Source: an uncultured Rhodopirellula sp. (GTDB lineage Bacteria; Planctomycetota; Planctomycetia; Pirellulales; Pirellulaceae). From it: DNA of 10,469 nt. Made by a program: the position numbers and the translations under genes. Shown here in pieces: positions 1 to 5,881 of this stretch. The stretch covers positions 1 through 10,469 of the forward strand of contig CAJXTM010000059.1 of NCBI GenBank assembly GCA_913061385.1. The letters are read 5' to 3'. The number at the start of each line of letters is the position of its first letter. The stretch's first letter is position 1. The notes below the pieces were generated by a model that worked only from the letters and a program-made list of their open reading frames with translations, was not told the origin of the DNA and ran no database searches.

Positions 1-55
1 AGCTGGCAATCCAAAAGCTGGCAATCCAAAAGCTGGCAATCCAAAAGCTGGCAAT
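1..55. repeat. 15-bp tandem repeat at the contig edge
   Basis: The unit AGCTGGCAATCCAAA occurs three times in full (1-15, 16-30, 31-45), followed by a partial copy at 46-55. The copies are identical. Because the unit is a multiple of three, all frames stay open through it. Plus frame 1 reads SWQSK repeats ending at TGA 55-57, and plus frame 2 reads AGNPK repeats ending at TGA 68-70. It could therefore be the repetitive C-terminus of a gene cut by the contig edge, or non-coding satellite DNA. The contig probably ends here because short reads could not cross the repeat, so the true copy number is unknown. Confidence 0.9.
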
Positions 56-482
56 GAGAAATGGCAATGATTGCCCCTTTTAAATATCAGGAACCTTTCC
101 AAGCCATCGAGGTTCGCTTCCCTGCAATGCTTCGCGGTGACCCGCAATGATTCCGAGACATCGCTCCATGCGGCGAACCAAGGGCAACTAGCGACTCTCA
201 GGCGTCCTCTAAGCCCCACTCCGCAACTGAATGACCACATGAGATGATCCATACGAGAAAGCAGGCACATTACGCGGAGCCGCTGCTAAATCGAGGTGAA
301 TGCGGAGTTCTCCATCAAATGCGGTGTTACCCGCGGGGGGAAGCAGAGCCTCGCCCGGTTTCGCGGGTCGAACAGGGGCTTGGCTGGATCGTTCTTATCA
401 CTCGTCAGAAATTGCCTCCCGGCAAAATCGTCCGATAGAGACCCCCAGCTGCTTGGACCTCGATGACGAAAAGCATGAAATC

Positions 483-514
483 GCTTACCTTAACGGAAGT
501 GTCGTCAGGTAAGC
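483..514 (+). repeat. 8-bp perfect inverted repeat in the phosphatase upstream region
   Basis: GCTTACCT (483-490) and AGGTAAGC (507-514) are perfect reverse complements separated by 16 nt. There is no U-run after the second arm, so it does not look like an intrinsic terminator. It lies about 115 nt before the phosphatase start codon, where it could be an operator or part of a leader RNA. No function is shown. Confidence 0.5.
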
Positions 515-567
515 ACGTGGCAGCCTAGACTACCGCTGACCAAGTTCGCATCGAAAGAAGCTCGCAC

Positions 568-600
568 GCTGGGATCTATTTTCGTTCAAGATCCGCCAGC
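568..600 (+). repeat. Hairpin just upstream of the phosphatase ribosome binding site
   Basis: GCTG+GGATCT (568-577) pairs with AGATCC (589-594), then, after a 2-nt GC bulge, with CAGC (597-600). This gives a 10-bp stem around an 11-nt loop (578-588). It ends 14 nt before the Shine-Dalgarno sequence (615-619) of the downstream gene. If transcribed it would form a 5'-leader stem-loop that could affect translation or mRNA stability. It is not followed by a U-run. The structure is visible in the sequence; the role is inferred. Confidence 0.5.
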
Positions 601-627
601 TTCGAGTAAAAGTGAAGGAACGCTGAA

Positions 628-1125
628 ATGACCAAGAAAATTCTATTTGTCTGCATGGGGAATATTTGCCGCTCACCGGCTGGCGAAGCCGTGATGCAGA
701 GATTTGCCGAAGAATTCCGTGTCGATGTTGAAATCGAATCAGCGGGAACACATGGCTACCATGTTGGCGAAGGAGCCGACGCTCGCATGCTGGCCGCTGC
801 AGAAGCGCGTGGCTACGAATTGACAAGTCGCGCTCGCAAGGTCACACAGCAAGACCTCGCGCCTGACCGCTTCGACTTGGTACTAGCGATGGACTCAGAG
901 AACCATGCAATCCTGCTCGAAACCGCAGGTGGATTGATGACTCACATTCGAATGTTCAGTGACTATCTGGATGATAACTGGCCAGCCGATGTGCCAGATC
1001 CGTACTACGGCGAGGAAGACGGCTTCGATCAGGTTCTGGACATGCTTGAAGAAGGCTGCCCGGTGATCCTTCAGACTCTCATGGGTGAGGGCATCTTTGA
1101 TGGCATGTTTGAAGAAGAACAGTGA
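628..1125 (+). CDS. Low-molecular-weight protein tyrosine phosphatase
   Basis: This cytoplasmic enzyme family removes phosphate from tyrosine residues through a cysteinyl-phosphate intermediate; in bacteria it often counteracts tyrosine kinases that control exopolysaccharide, and some relatives act on arginine phosphate. The P-loop CMGNICRS gives the CX5R motif with nucleophile Cys9 and Arg15, placed near the N-terminus as expected. The general-acid loop DPYYG lies at 124-128 (Asp124). At 165 aa it is close to the usual 150-160, with a slightly longer acidic C-terminal tail (FEEEQ). The start is supported by AAGGA at 615-619, 8 nt upstream of the ATG. No tyrosine kinase or polysaccharide gene is nearby, so its target cannot be inferred. 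It stands alone and converges on the redoxin gene. The protein-arginine phosphatase subtype cannot be excluded. Confidence 0.93.
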   Translation: MTKKILFVCMGNICRSPAGEAVMQRFAEEFRVDVEIESAGTHGYHVGEGADARMLAAAEARGYELTSRARKVTQQDLAPDRFDLVLAMDSENHAILLETAGGLMTHIRMFSDYLDDNWPADVPDPYYGEEDGFDQVLDMLEEGCPVILQTLMGEGIFDGMFEEEQ

Positions 1126-1223
1126 TACGACCAATTTTCTATCACCATGCAACAAGCCGCCGTTCCAAGCATTTTGTTTGCAAATGCATCGTCAATAGTC
1201 GCGGCAAGCCTTAGCCCGATCAA

Positions 1224-1862
1224 TCATTCTTTACGAACTCGTCGGGTTCGGCGAGCGCGTTCAAATCGCACGGCACATCCGACGGGAATGGTTTCGGCAA
1301 GCTCAACCTTGTCCCCGGCAAGCGTGCTTTCTAGAGCCGCTTCGACATATCGCTTGGATACTTTTTTTCCTTCGGGACTATCGTCCAACGCTCCCATGTA
1401 CACAACCTTTCTGTCTTGATCGAGCACAAAGAACTCAGGTGTGCGTTTTGCACCAAAGTCCTTTGCGATTTTCTGCGTTTCATCAAACAGATAGGGAAAC
1501 TGAAACGCTTTATCTTTTGCCTTCTGTTTCATCGCTGGCAGCAGATCGGCTTCCACTTTATTGACATTGATGGCCACCAGAGCCACATCACGCTTTCCGT
1601 ATTTCGCATGCAGGGACAGCAAGCGATCTTCCACATCGACAGCATACGGGCAACTGTTACAGGTAAACACAACCACAATGGCCTTGGATGACTTGAAGTC
1701 CGCGAGAGAATATTTTCCCCCATCAGCAGCGGGCAAATTCTGCCACGCTGGTGCTGCATCGCCGGGACTCAATGTGGAATTATATTTGCCCGCAGGCAAG
1801 TGACTCACCTGCGTGAGAAGAGTCAGTAGCATAGCGAGCAGGAAAGATCGAATCTTAGCCAT
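1224..1862 (-). CDS. Secreted thioredoxin-fold (redoxin/AhpC-TSA) protein
   Basis: A thioredoxin-fold protein with an N-terminal hydrophobic segment (about residues 5-18 from the ATG) that looks like a signal peptide, so it probably acts outside the cytoplasmic membrane. The core begins with PGDAAPAW and has the redox motif TCNSCPYA, a CxxC whose cysteines are Cys68 and Cys71. It continues with FPYLFDE, the cis-Pro region KRTPEFFVLD and VVYMGALDD. The family I recall ends in a conserved GC-[SA]-[IV] segment, seen here as VGCAVRF; after it this protein adds an unusual Arg-rich tail (ERARRTRRVRKE). The role is likely thiol-disulfide exchange or peroxide handling; the substrate is unknown. I chose ATG 1862; an in-frame TTG at 1868 overlaps the stop of the small ORF upstream. 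Neither has a good Shine-Dalgarno sequence. It lies downstream of the aminotransferase on the same strand. Confidence 0.85.
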   Translation of the reverse strand: MAKIRSFLLAMLLTLLTQVSHLPAGKYNSTLSPGDAAPAWQNLPAADGGKYSLADFKSSKAIVVVFTCNSCPYAVDVEDRLLSLHAKYGKRDVALVAINVNKVEADLLPAMKQKAKDKAFQFPYLFDETQKIAKDFGAKRTPEFFVLDQDRKVVYMGALDDSPEGKKVSKRYVEAALESTLAGDKVELAETIPVGCAVRFERARRTRRVRKE

Positions 1863-1864
1863 GG

Positions 1865-2077
1865 TCAACTCAGGTGCTGGTTTCGAGATGTGATGTTACG
1901 AATGATGCTCTGACAGTTTATCGCGTCCGGGCCACAAACTCGACCACCAGATACTGAGCCCTGCAGATCAAATCGTTTGAAATCGATCACCACGGAATTG
2001 GCATCATTCAACAGTCGTCCAGCGAAAGCTGTTCCTGTGGCCAGCACCAGCTGCAAAGCTGATAACCACTGCACCAT
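1865..2077 (-). CDS. Possible small exported protein, 70 aa
   Basis: I do not recognise this product. The N-terminus (MVQWLSALQLVLATGTAFAG) looks like a short signal peptide with an AFA cleavage site, and the rest carries two cysteines (VCGPDAINC). It begins 3 nt after the aminotransferase stop codon. Its TGA stop (1867-1865) overlaps a TTG (1868-1866) that is in frame with the redoxin, giving a TTGA junction that would allow translational coupling. This spacing and the natural-looking codons suggest a real gene in an aminotransferase-small ORF-redoxin unit. Against it: no visible Shine-Dalgarno sequence, short length and no recognised family. It may simply be the intergenic leader of the redoxin gene. 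Confidence 0.35.
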   Translation of the reverse strand: MVQWLSALQLVLATGTAFAGRLLNDANSVVIDFKRFDLQGSVSGGRVCGPDAINCQSIIRNITSRNQHLS

Positions 2078-2080
2078 TGG

Positions 2081-3190
2081 CTAATTTTTCGCTAGCTCAC
2101 GCAAGAGTTCGATTCCACGGTGCAATGTTTCATCGGGGGCTGCGAAACTGATTCGAAAATGCGAATCACGGTGGCTGAAGATATTACCAGGAATGATGAG
2201 CAAACCACGGGAGATGGCTTTCTCAACAAAAGCAGCACCACTCGCCACAGGAGCTTTTGGAAAGACATAGAAGGCTCCTCCGGGTTTCGCCAATTCGTAA
2301 CAGTCGCTGAGTCCGTCGACCACTAAATCACGCTTACGTCGGTAATCATCGAGATAGCCATCAAGACTGACCTCCATCGCCCGAATCGCGGCCCACTGGG
2401 CAGGCTGCGGCGCACAAACGAATGAATACTGTTGCAACTTGAGCATTGCAGCCATGACCTCAGTTGGTCCGTGCACATAACCAACCCGCCAACCCGTCAT
2501 TGCGTGACTCTTGCTGAATCCATTGATCACAATGGTCTGATCGTTATAGAGAGCGGGTGAAACGAATTCATCGTCATAATGAAAATTGCTGTAAATCTCG
2601 TCTGACACCAACACAATATTTTTCTCCGCCGCCAACTCGGCCACCTGCTTGAGTTCTGCTGCTGTCGCGGTCACACCTGTAGGATTGGCGGGGCTATTGA
2701 GCAGGATCATTTTTGTGCGAGGTGTCACCGCCGCCTCGATTTTGGCGGGATCGAGCCGAAAGTCGGGATACGAATCAACGGGTACTGGAATTCCTCCGCA
2801 CATCTGGACCAACGCCGGATACATCACAAAAAAGGGATCAAGATAAATCACCTCATCGCCGGGATTGATCATCGAAAGCATCGAAAGCATCAAACCGCCG
2901 CTAGTCCCGCTGCTGACAAAAACATCACGGTCATCGTGATCCGGGTACTGTTCGGCAACTTGACTTTGAAGACGTTCTCTCAGTGGCCCGATACCCTGAG
3001 TGGGTGAATAAGCATTCTTTCCGGCCTCAATGGCTTGGATTGCTGCCTTTTTCACTTCATCTGGAACATCGAAATCGGGCTGGCCAATCGATAGATTGAT
3101 CGGATCCTTGAGCTTCGCAGCTAAATCGAAAACCCGACGTATTCCACTGCTGTCGAACGATTCAGCACGGTCAGAAATCCAAGGATGCAT
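2081..3190 (-). CDS. PLP-dependent class I/II aminotransferase (aspartate/aromatic type)
   Basis: A fold-type I pyridoxal-phosphate aminotransferase that probably moves an amino group between an amino acid and 2-oxoglutarate in the cytoplasm. The PLP lysine lies in INGFSKSHAMTGWRVGY, the typical SKxxxxxGWRxGY signature. Other active-site elements are present: NPTG, SDEIY, the early LSIGQPDFD segment, and a C-terminal substrate-carboxylate arginine in FRISFA. From the ATG at 3190 the product is 369 aa, normal for the family, and PLP Lys is residue 227. A TTG at 3202 would add four residues, but MHPWISDRAESFDSSGIRRVF is a natural N-terminus and no Shine-Dalgarno site favours either start. Substrate specificity (aspartate, alanine, aromatic or LL-DAP type) cannot be read from the sequence. 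It is divergent from the DUF4416 gene and first in a possible minus-strand operon. Confidence 0.92.
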   Translation of the reverse strand: MHPWISDRAESFDSSGIRRVFDLAAKLKDPINLSIGQPDFDVPDEVKKAAIQAIEAGKNAYSPTQGIGPLRERLQSQVAEQYPDHDDRDVFVSSGTSGGLMLSMLSMINPGDEVIYLDPFFVMYPALVQMCGGIPVPVDSYPDFRLDPAKIEAAVTPRTKMILLNSPANPTGVTATAAELKQVAELAAEKNIVLVSDEIYSNFHYDDEFVSPALYNDQTIVINGFSKSHAMTGWRVGYVHGPTEVMAAMLKLQQYSFVCAPQPAQWAAIRAMEVSLDGYLDDYRRKRDLVVDGLSDCYELAKPGGAFYVFPKAPVASGAAFVEKAISRGLLIIPGNIFSHRDSHFRISFAAPDETLHRGIELLRELAKN

Positions 3191-3271
3191 GGGTAATACC
3201 AAAGTTCATGTACGAGAAGGGACGCTGCCGATCACCCTGGAACGATGTTTATGGCGCGGCTGCATTAAGGT

Positions 3272-3304
3272 CCAAGACGAAATGTATTGGGGGCCAAGAC
3301 GAAA
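3272..3304. repeat. Paired 11-bp direct repeats in a divergent intergenic region
   Basis: CCAAGACGAAA occurs at 3272-3282 and 3294-3304, start to start 22 bp apart, about two helical turns, so a bound regulator would contact the same DNA face. They lie between the divergent aminotransferase and DUF4416 genes. On the minus strand, TTGGAC (3275-3270) and CATAAA (3253-3248) with a 16-bp spacer form a weak promoter candidate for the aminotransferase that overlaps the left copy. The repeat is seen; the operator role is inferred. Confidence 0.4.
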
Positions 3305-3374
3305 CGACATCATCGTGGTTATTATCTACACCCCTTTCCAATTCCAACAGCTTAACAAGCCTTGAACGCTTCGC

Positions 3375-3382
3375 AGAGGAGG
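3375..3382 (+). promoter_or_regulatory. Strong Shine-Dalgarno that sets the DUF4416 start
   Basis: AGAGGAGG ends 8 nt before ATG 3391. The reading frame is open further upstream to 3208, but this site and the start of family-like sequence both place initiation at 3391. Confidence 0.85.
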
Positions 3383-3390
3383 TCACGTCT

Positions 3391-3951
3391 ATGTCTGCCA
3401 TTCGATTTGTCGAACCCGTGGTGCGTTTTTGCGCTGTCATCACACGCCACAAAGACGCAAGGAAGTGGGCCATCGCTCGTTTAGCCGAACAATGGGGACA
3501 AGCAACCGTCTGTTCTGTGGAAATTCCATTCGAAGCTGGTGGGTACTACACACCCTCAATGGGATCCGGTCTGCACAAATCATTGATCGCCGTGGCCGAC
3601 TTTGCTGATCCCGGCGGTCTAGCTGACTGGAAAAACGAAACCAATGAATGGGAGCAGGAGTACACAAGATCGTCTCAACACGAGGAGGATCGTCCACTGA
3701 ATCTCGATCCGGGTTATATGACACAAGCAAAACTGGTGCTCGCCACGACCAAGGATCGGGACCACCGCCTGTATCTTCGTGACGGTATGTTTGCGGAAGT
3801 CACCCTGACCTATGTCGGCAAAGCATGGCAGCATCACCGTTGGACCTATCCGTCTTATCGTACCGACGAGGTCGCAACTTTTGCCAACCAATGCCGAGCA
3901 GATCTCCGGCAACATCTGAAGGAAACCAGGCAGTTTCGCAGCCACCCTTAA
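3391..3951 (+). CDS. DUF4416 family protein
   Basis: A 186-aa protein of the uncharacterised DUF4416 family, which I recall from planctomycetes and some other deep-branching or deltaproteobacterial groups. Family-like stretches are visible: the N-terminal segment PVVRFCAVITRH, the middle LNLDPGYMTQAKLVLATTKD (103-122), RLYLRDGMFAEVTL (126-139), and the aromatic YVGKAWQHHRWTYPSYRTDE (141-160). There is no signal peptide or membrane segment, so it is probably cytoplasmic. The function is unknown. The start at 3391 is fixed by an excellent Shine-Dalgarno sequence; the upstream open frame from 3208 encodes nothing family-like. It is followed after 188 nt by the SDR gene on the same strand, too far to claim an operon. 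Confidence 0.85.
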   Translation: MSAIRFVEPVVRFCAVITRHKDARKWAIARLAEQWGQATVCSVEIPFEAGGYYTPSMGSGLHKSLIAVADFADPGGLADWKNETNEWEQEYTRSSQHEEDRPLNLDPGYMTQAKLVLATTKDRDHRLYLRDGMFAEVTLTYVGKAWQHHRWTYPSYRTDEVATFANQCRADLRQHLKETRQFRSHP

Positions 3952-4125
3952 TGACAGCCCAACGAAACTGCACTTCCGTAAATTTCATGATTGCTCAACG
4001 CTTGGCCGCAGATGCGCAGTATTTTAAAGATGAATAGCACAGGGGGGGTGAGTCGTGGGTGCATTCTGGTCGTGTTCTGACTGTTGGACTCTGCTACACT
4101 TCATCTTTTAAAAAAGCACACATCC

Positions 4126-4130
4126 GAGGA
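4126..4130 (+). promoter_or_regulatory. Shine-Dalgarno supporting a GTG start of the SDR gene
   Basis: GAGGA ends 9 nt before GTG 4140. From that GTG the protein starts MNQLAGKVVAITGG, which places the nucleotide-binding loop at the usual distance. The ATG at 4059 would add 27 residues of unusual sequence. Confidence 0.7.
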
Positions 4131-4139
4131 CGTCCCAGA

Positions 4140-4874
4140 GTGAATCAGTTAGCAGGTAAAGTCGTCGCTATCACAGGTGGTGGAACGGGCATTGGCGCAG
4201 GAATTGCCAGGGGTCTCGCAGAGGCTGGCTGCAAGGTAACCGTTGGTGGTCGCCGGCTTGCGCCTCTTCAAGCACTTTCAGACCAAGTAGAAAGTGAGCA
4301 TCCGATCCGAGCCCATGCGATGGATGTCTCTGACGCCGAGAGTGTAAAATCTTTTTTTGCCGACATTCGTGATCATGTTGGCGAGGTCGACATCCTGATC
4401 AACAGTGCCGGCGTCAACATTCAAAAACGGACGATGGCAGAGATGTCCCCCGAAGACTGGGAACGAGTGCTATCGATCAATGCCAGCGGCGCCTATCGTT
4501 GCATGTACGAAGTACTACCATCGATGCGTCAGCGTAAAGACGGCTTGGTGGTCAACATCTCGTCAGTCGCTGGCAAACGTGCAATCACTTTAGGTGGAGT
4601 CGTATACTGCGCAAGCAAATTTGCGATGACCGCTCTTGGTACCGCAGTATCAAATGAAATCCGCGAAGAAGGTGTACGCGTCACCAATGTGTATCCCGGC
4701 GAGGTCAATACTCCGATCCTCGACAACCGCCCGACACCCGTTTCGCAAGAACACAAGGATGCCATCCTGCAACCTGAAGACATTGCCTCAGTGGTGGTCA
4801 CCATCTGCGCCCTTCCGCCGCGTGCGAATGTGCCTGAGGTCGTGATCAAACCCACCATTCAGGAATGGGTTTAA
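4140..4874 (+). CDS. Short-chain dehydrogenase/reductase (classical SDR)
   Basis: A classical SDR oxidoreductase of 244 aa, the normal length, acting in the cytoplasm on an alcohol or ketone substrate with NAD(H) or NADP(H). The cofactor loop TGGGTGIG lies at 12-19, and the Arg-rich end of the second strand (VGGRRL, 35-40) suggests NADP preference, though this is a weak guide. NSAG is at 88-91, the tetrad Asn is Asn114, and the catalytic Ser142 (NISSVAG), Tyr156 and Lys160 (YCASK) are all present. PGEVNTP (186-192) is the usual segment after the active site. The C-terminus NVPEVVIKPTIQEWV resembles FabG-like and YdfG-like SDRs, but no substrate can be assigned. GTG 4140 was chosen as start for its Shine-Dalgarno sequence. 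The scpB gene starts 33 nt after the stop, so the two are probably co-transcribed. Confidence 0.92.
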   Translation: MNQLAGKVVAITGGGTGIGAGIARGLAEAGCKVTVGGRRLAPLQALSDQVESEHPIRAHAMDVSDAESVKSFFADIRDHVGEVDILINSAGVNIQKRTMAEMSPEDWERVLSINASGAYRCMYEVLPSMRQRKDGLVVNISSVAGKRAITLGGVVYCASKFAMTALGTAVSNEIREEGVRVTNVYPGEVNTPILDNRPTPVSQEHKDAILQPEDIASVVVTICALPPRANVPEVVIKPTIQEWV

Positions 4875-4907
4875 CCTTCCACTCAGCCCACCATCGACAA
4901 GGCCGTC

Positions 4908-5741
4908 ATGGACCAGGATCAAGATGCCGAAATGGATGACGATCAACCATCCGAAACCGCCGATCATTCCGAAATGGCAGATCCGGATGATTCGTTCATA
5001 GAATCGCCAGACGAGATCACAGACGAGATCACAGACGAGCTTGATGGACTCTCGATGGACGACCTCGGAGCAGCCTATGCCCGAGTTGCGGCTGAACATG
5101 ATCCTGAGGCTTTTGCTCACCCGCAGGAAGAGGAACCGCACGATGATTCGTCGGAATCCGAACCTGTAGATGATGAACAAGAACATCCACACGAACAGGA
5201 AGATCTTGTCACACCTGAGGCGATCGTCGAAGCAGCCTTGTTCGTGGGGCACCCAGAGAATAAACGATTCACAGCAGAACGCCTCGCATCGCTGATGCGG
5301 GATGTTTCGCCAGAGGAAGTCGTTCTGCTGATTGACCAGCTCAATGAATCCTACAGGGAAGCTGATCAAGGGCTGCGGATCATTCAAGATGAGCAAGGGT
5401 ATCGAATGTCGATTGCGCCCGAGGTTGAAGCGGTGAGACGATCGTTCCTTGGGAAAGTCAGGGAAACCCGTCTCAGCCAAACTGCGATTGAAGTACTTTC
5501 CCTGGTCGCCTATCAACCCGGAATTACAGCCCAAAAAGTTCAGGACCAGAGAGGACGCGAGAGCGGCCCCTTGCTCAATCAGCTCGTCCGACGTCAGCTG
5601 CTGAGAATGGAACGCATCAAGCCGGCCAAGGGTGGGCGTGCCATCCCTCATTATCATCCCACAGAGCGGTTCCTGGTTCTATTTGGATTGGACACGCTCG
5701 AAGATCTACCCCACGTCGACGAAGCACTCCGCGAATCTTAG
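4908..5741 (+). CDS. scpB: Segregation and condensation protein B
   Basis: ScpB is the winged-helix dimer subunit that binds ScpA in the SMC-ScpAB condensin complex, which compacts and segregates the chromosome. The C-terminal part (about 101-265) carries the two winged-helix domains: TPEAIVEAALFVG opens the first, and TRLSQTAIEVLSLVAYQPG followed by ITAQKVQDQRG and LLNQLVRRQLL marks the second. HYHPTERFLVLFGLDTLEDLP is the typical end. The first 100 residues are a strongly acidic, Asp/Glu/His/Ser-rich tail absent from short ScpB proteins of about 190 aa, and include a duplicated ITDE encoded by a 12-bp DNA repeat. AAGG (4899-4902) precedes the ATG by 5 nt. ScpA is not in this window; an SDR lies directly upstream instead. 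Confidence 0.93.
   Translation: MDQDQDAEMDDDQPSETADHSEMADPDDSFIESPDEITDEITDELDGLSMDDLGAAYARVAAEHDPEAFAHPQEEEPHDDSSESEPVDDEQEHPHEQEDLVTPEAIVEAALFVGHPENKRFTAERLASLMRDVSPEEVVLLIDQLNESYREADQGLRIIQDEQGYRMSIAPEVEAVRRSFLGKVRETRLSQTAIEVLSLVAYQPGITAQKVQDQRGRESGPLLNQLVRRQLLRMERIKPAKGGRAIPHYHPTERFLVLFGLDTLEDLPHVDEALRES
5009..5040 (+). repeat. 12-bp tandem repeat inside scpB
   Basis: AGACGAGATCAC occurs at 5009-5020 and 5021-5032, followed by a partial AGACGAGC (5033-5040). It encodes the duplicated ITDE in the acidic N-terminal tail and keeps the frame, consistent with slippage in a disordered, weakly constrained region. Confidence 0.8.
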
Positions 5742-5813
5742 AAACGCCAGCAAGTGATGGCTGGCACTACTCTCGCGATGCTCTCGGCTCAAGTTTTCTG
5801 AGTGAGCAATTCG

Positions 5814-5879
5814 ATAGCGTTTCAGTGACACTGTGAAATAGCGTTTCAGTGACACTGTGAAATAGCGTTTCAGTGACAC
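5814..5879. repeat. 24-bp tandem repeat between convergent genes
   Basis: Two identical 24-bp units (5814-5837, 5838-5861) and an 18-bp partial third copy (5862-5879) lie between the scpB stop (5741) and the DUF3754 stop (5884). Each full unit starts ATAGCGTTTC and contains the near-palindrome CAGTG-A-CACTG (5823-5833 and 5847-5857), with outer TTTCA/TGAAA flanks. The third copy is cut inside the palindrome, 2 nt before the DUF3754 stop codon. It may be a satellite, a multi-site protein-binding array, or part of a bidirectional transcription end. There are too few copies and no spacers for CRISPR. Confidence 0.9.
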
Positions 5880-5881
5880 AC

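Larger units (their letters stand above)
56..627. other. Region without a convincing gene, leader of the phosphatase gene
   Basis: I see no supported coding region in these 570 bases. The small open frames at 244-438 and 300-512 (plus strand) have no ribosome binding site and their products look like random sequence. A short hairpin, GGCAA/TTGCC at 63-75 followed by CCTTTT, could be a weak terminator for whatever lies to the left, but its stem is only 5 bp. Two stronger inverted repeats at 483-514 and 568-600 lie close upstream of the phosphatase gene and are listed separately. I found no convincing -35/-10 promoter pair. Confidence 0.6.

Noticed and set aside
244..512. Small plus-strand ORFs (64 and 70 aa) in the left region
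   Set aside because: They overlap in different frames, lack ribosome binding sites and their products show no protein-like pattern.
1169..1187. Terminator between the phosphatase and redoxin genes
   Set aside because: The stem GCATTT/AAATGC is short and AT-rich with no following U-run.
3208..3390. N-terminal extension of the DUF4416 protein
   Set aside because: The strong Shine-Dalgarno sequence before ATG 3391 and the lack of family-like sequence upstream argue against it.
4059..4139. ATG start of the SDR gene at 4059
   Set aside because: It would add 27 unusual residues before the cofactor-binding strand, and GTG 4140 has a properly spaced Shine-Dalgarno sequence.
4788..5657. Long minus-strand ORF (289 aa) opposite scpB
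   Set aside because: It lies across scpB and the end of the SDR gene, is rich in Ile/Phe/Arg as expected for the antisense of an acidic protein, and matches no family.
5814..5879. CRISPR array
   Set aside because: Units are directly adjacent with no spacers, there are under three copies, and no cas gene is present.
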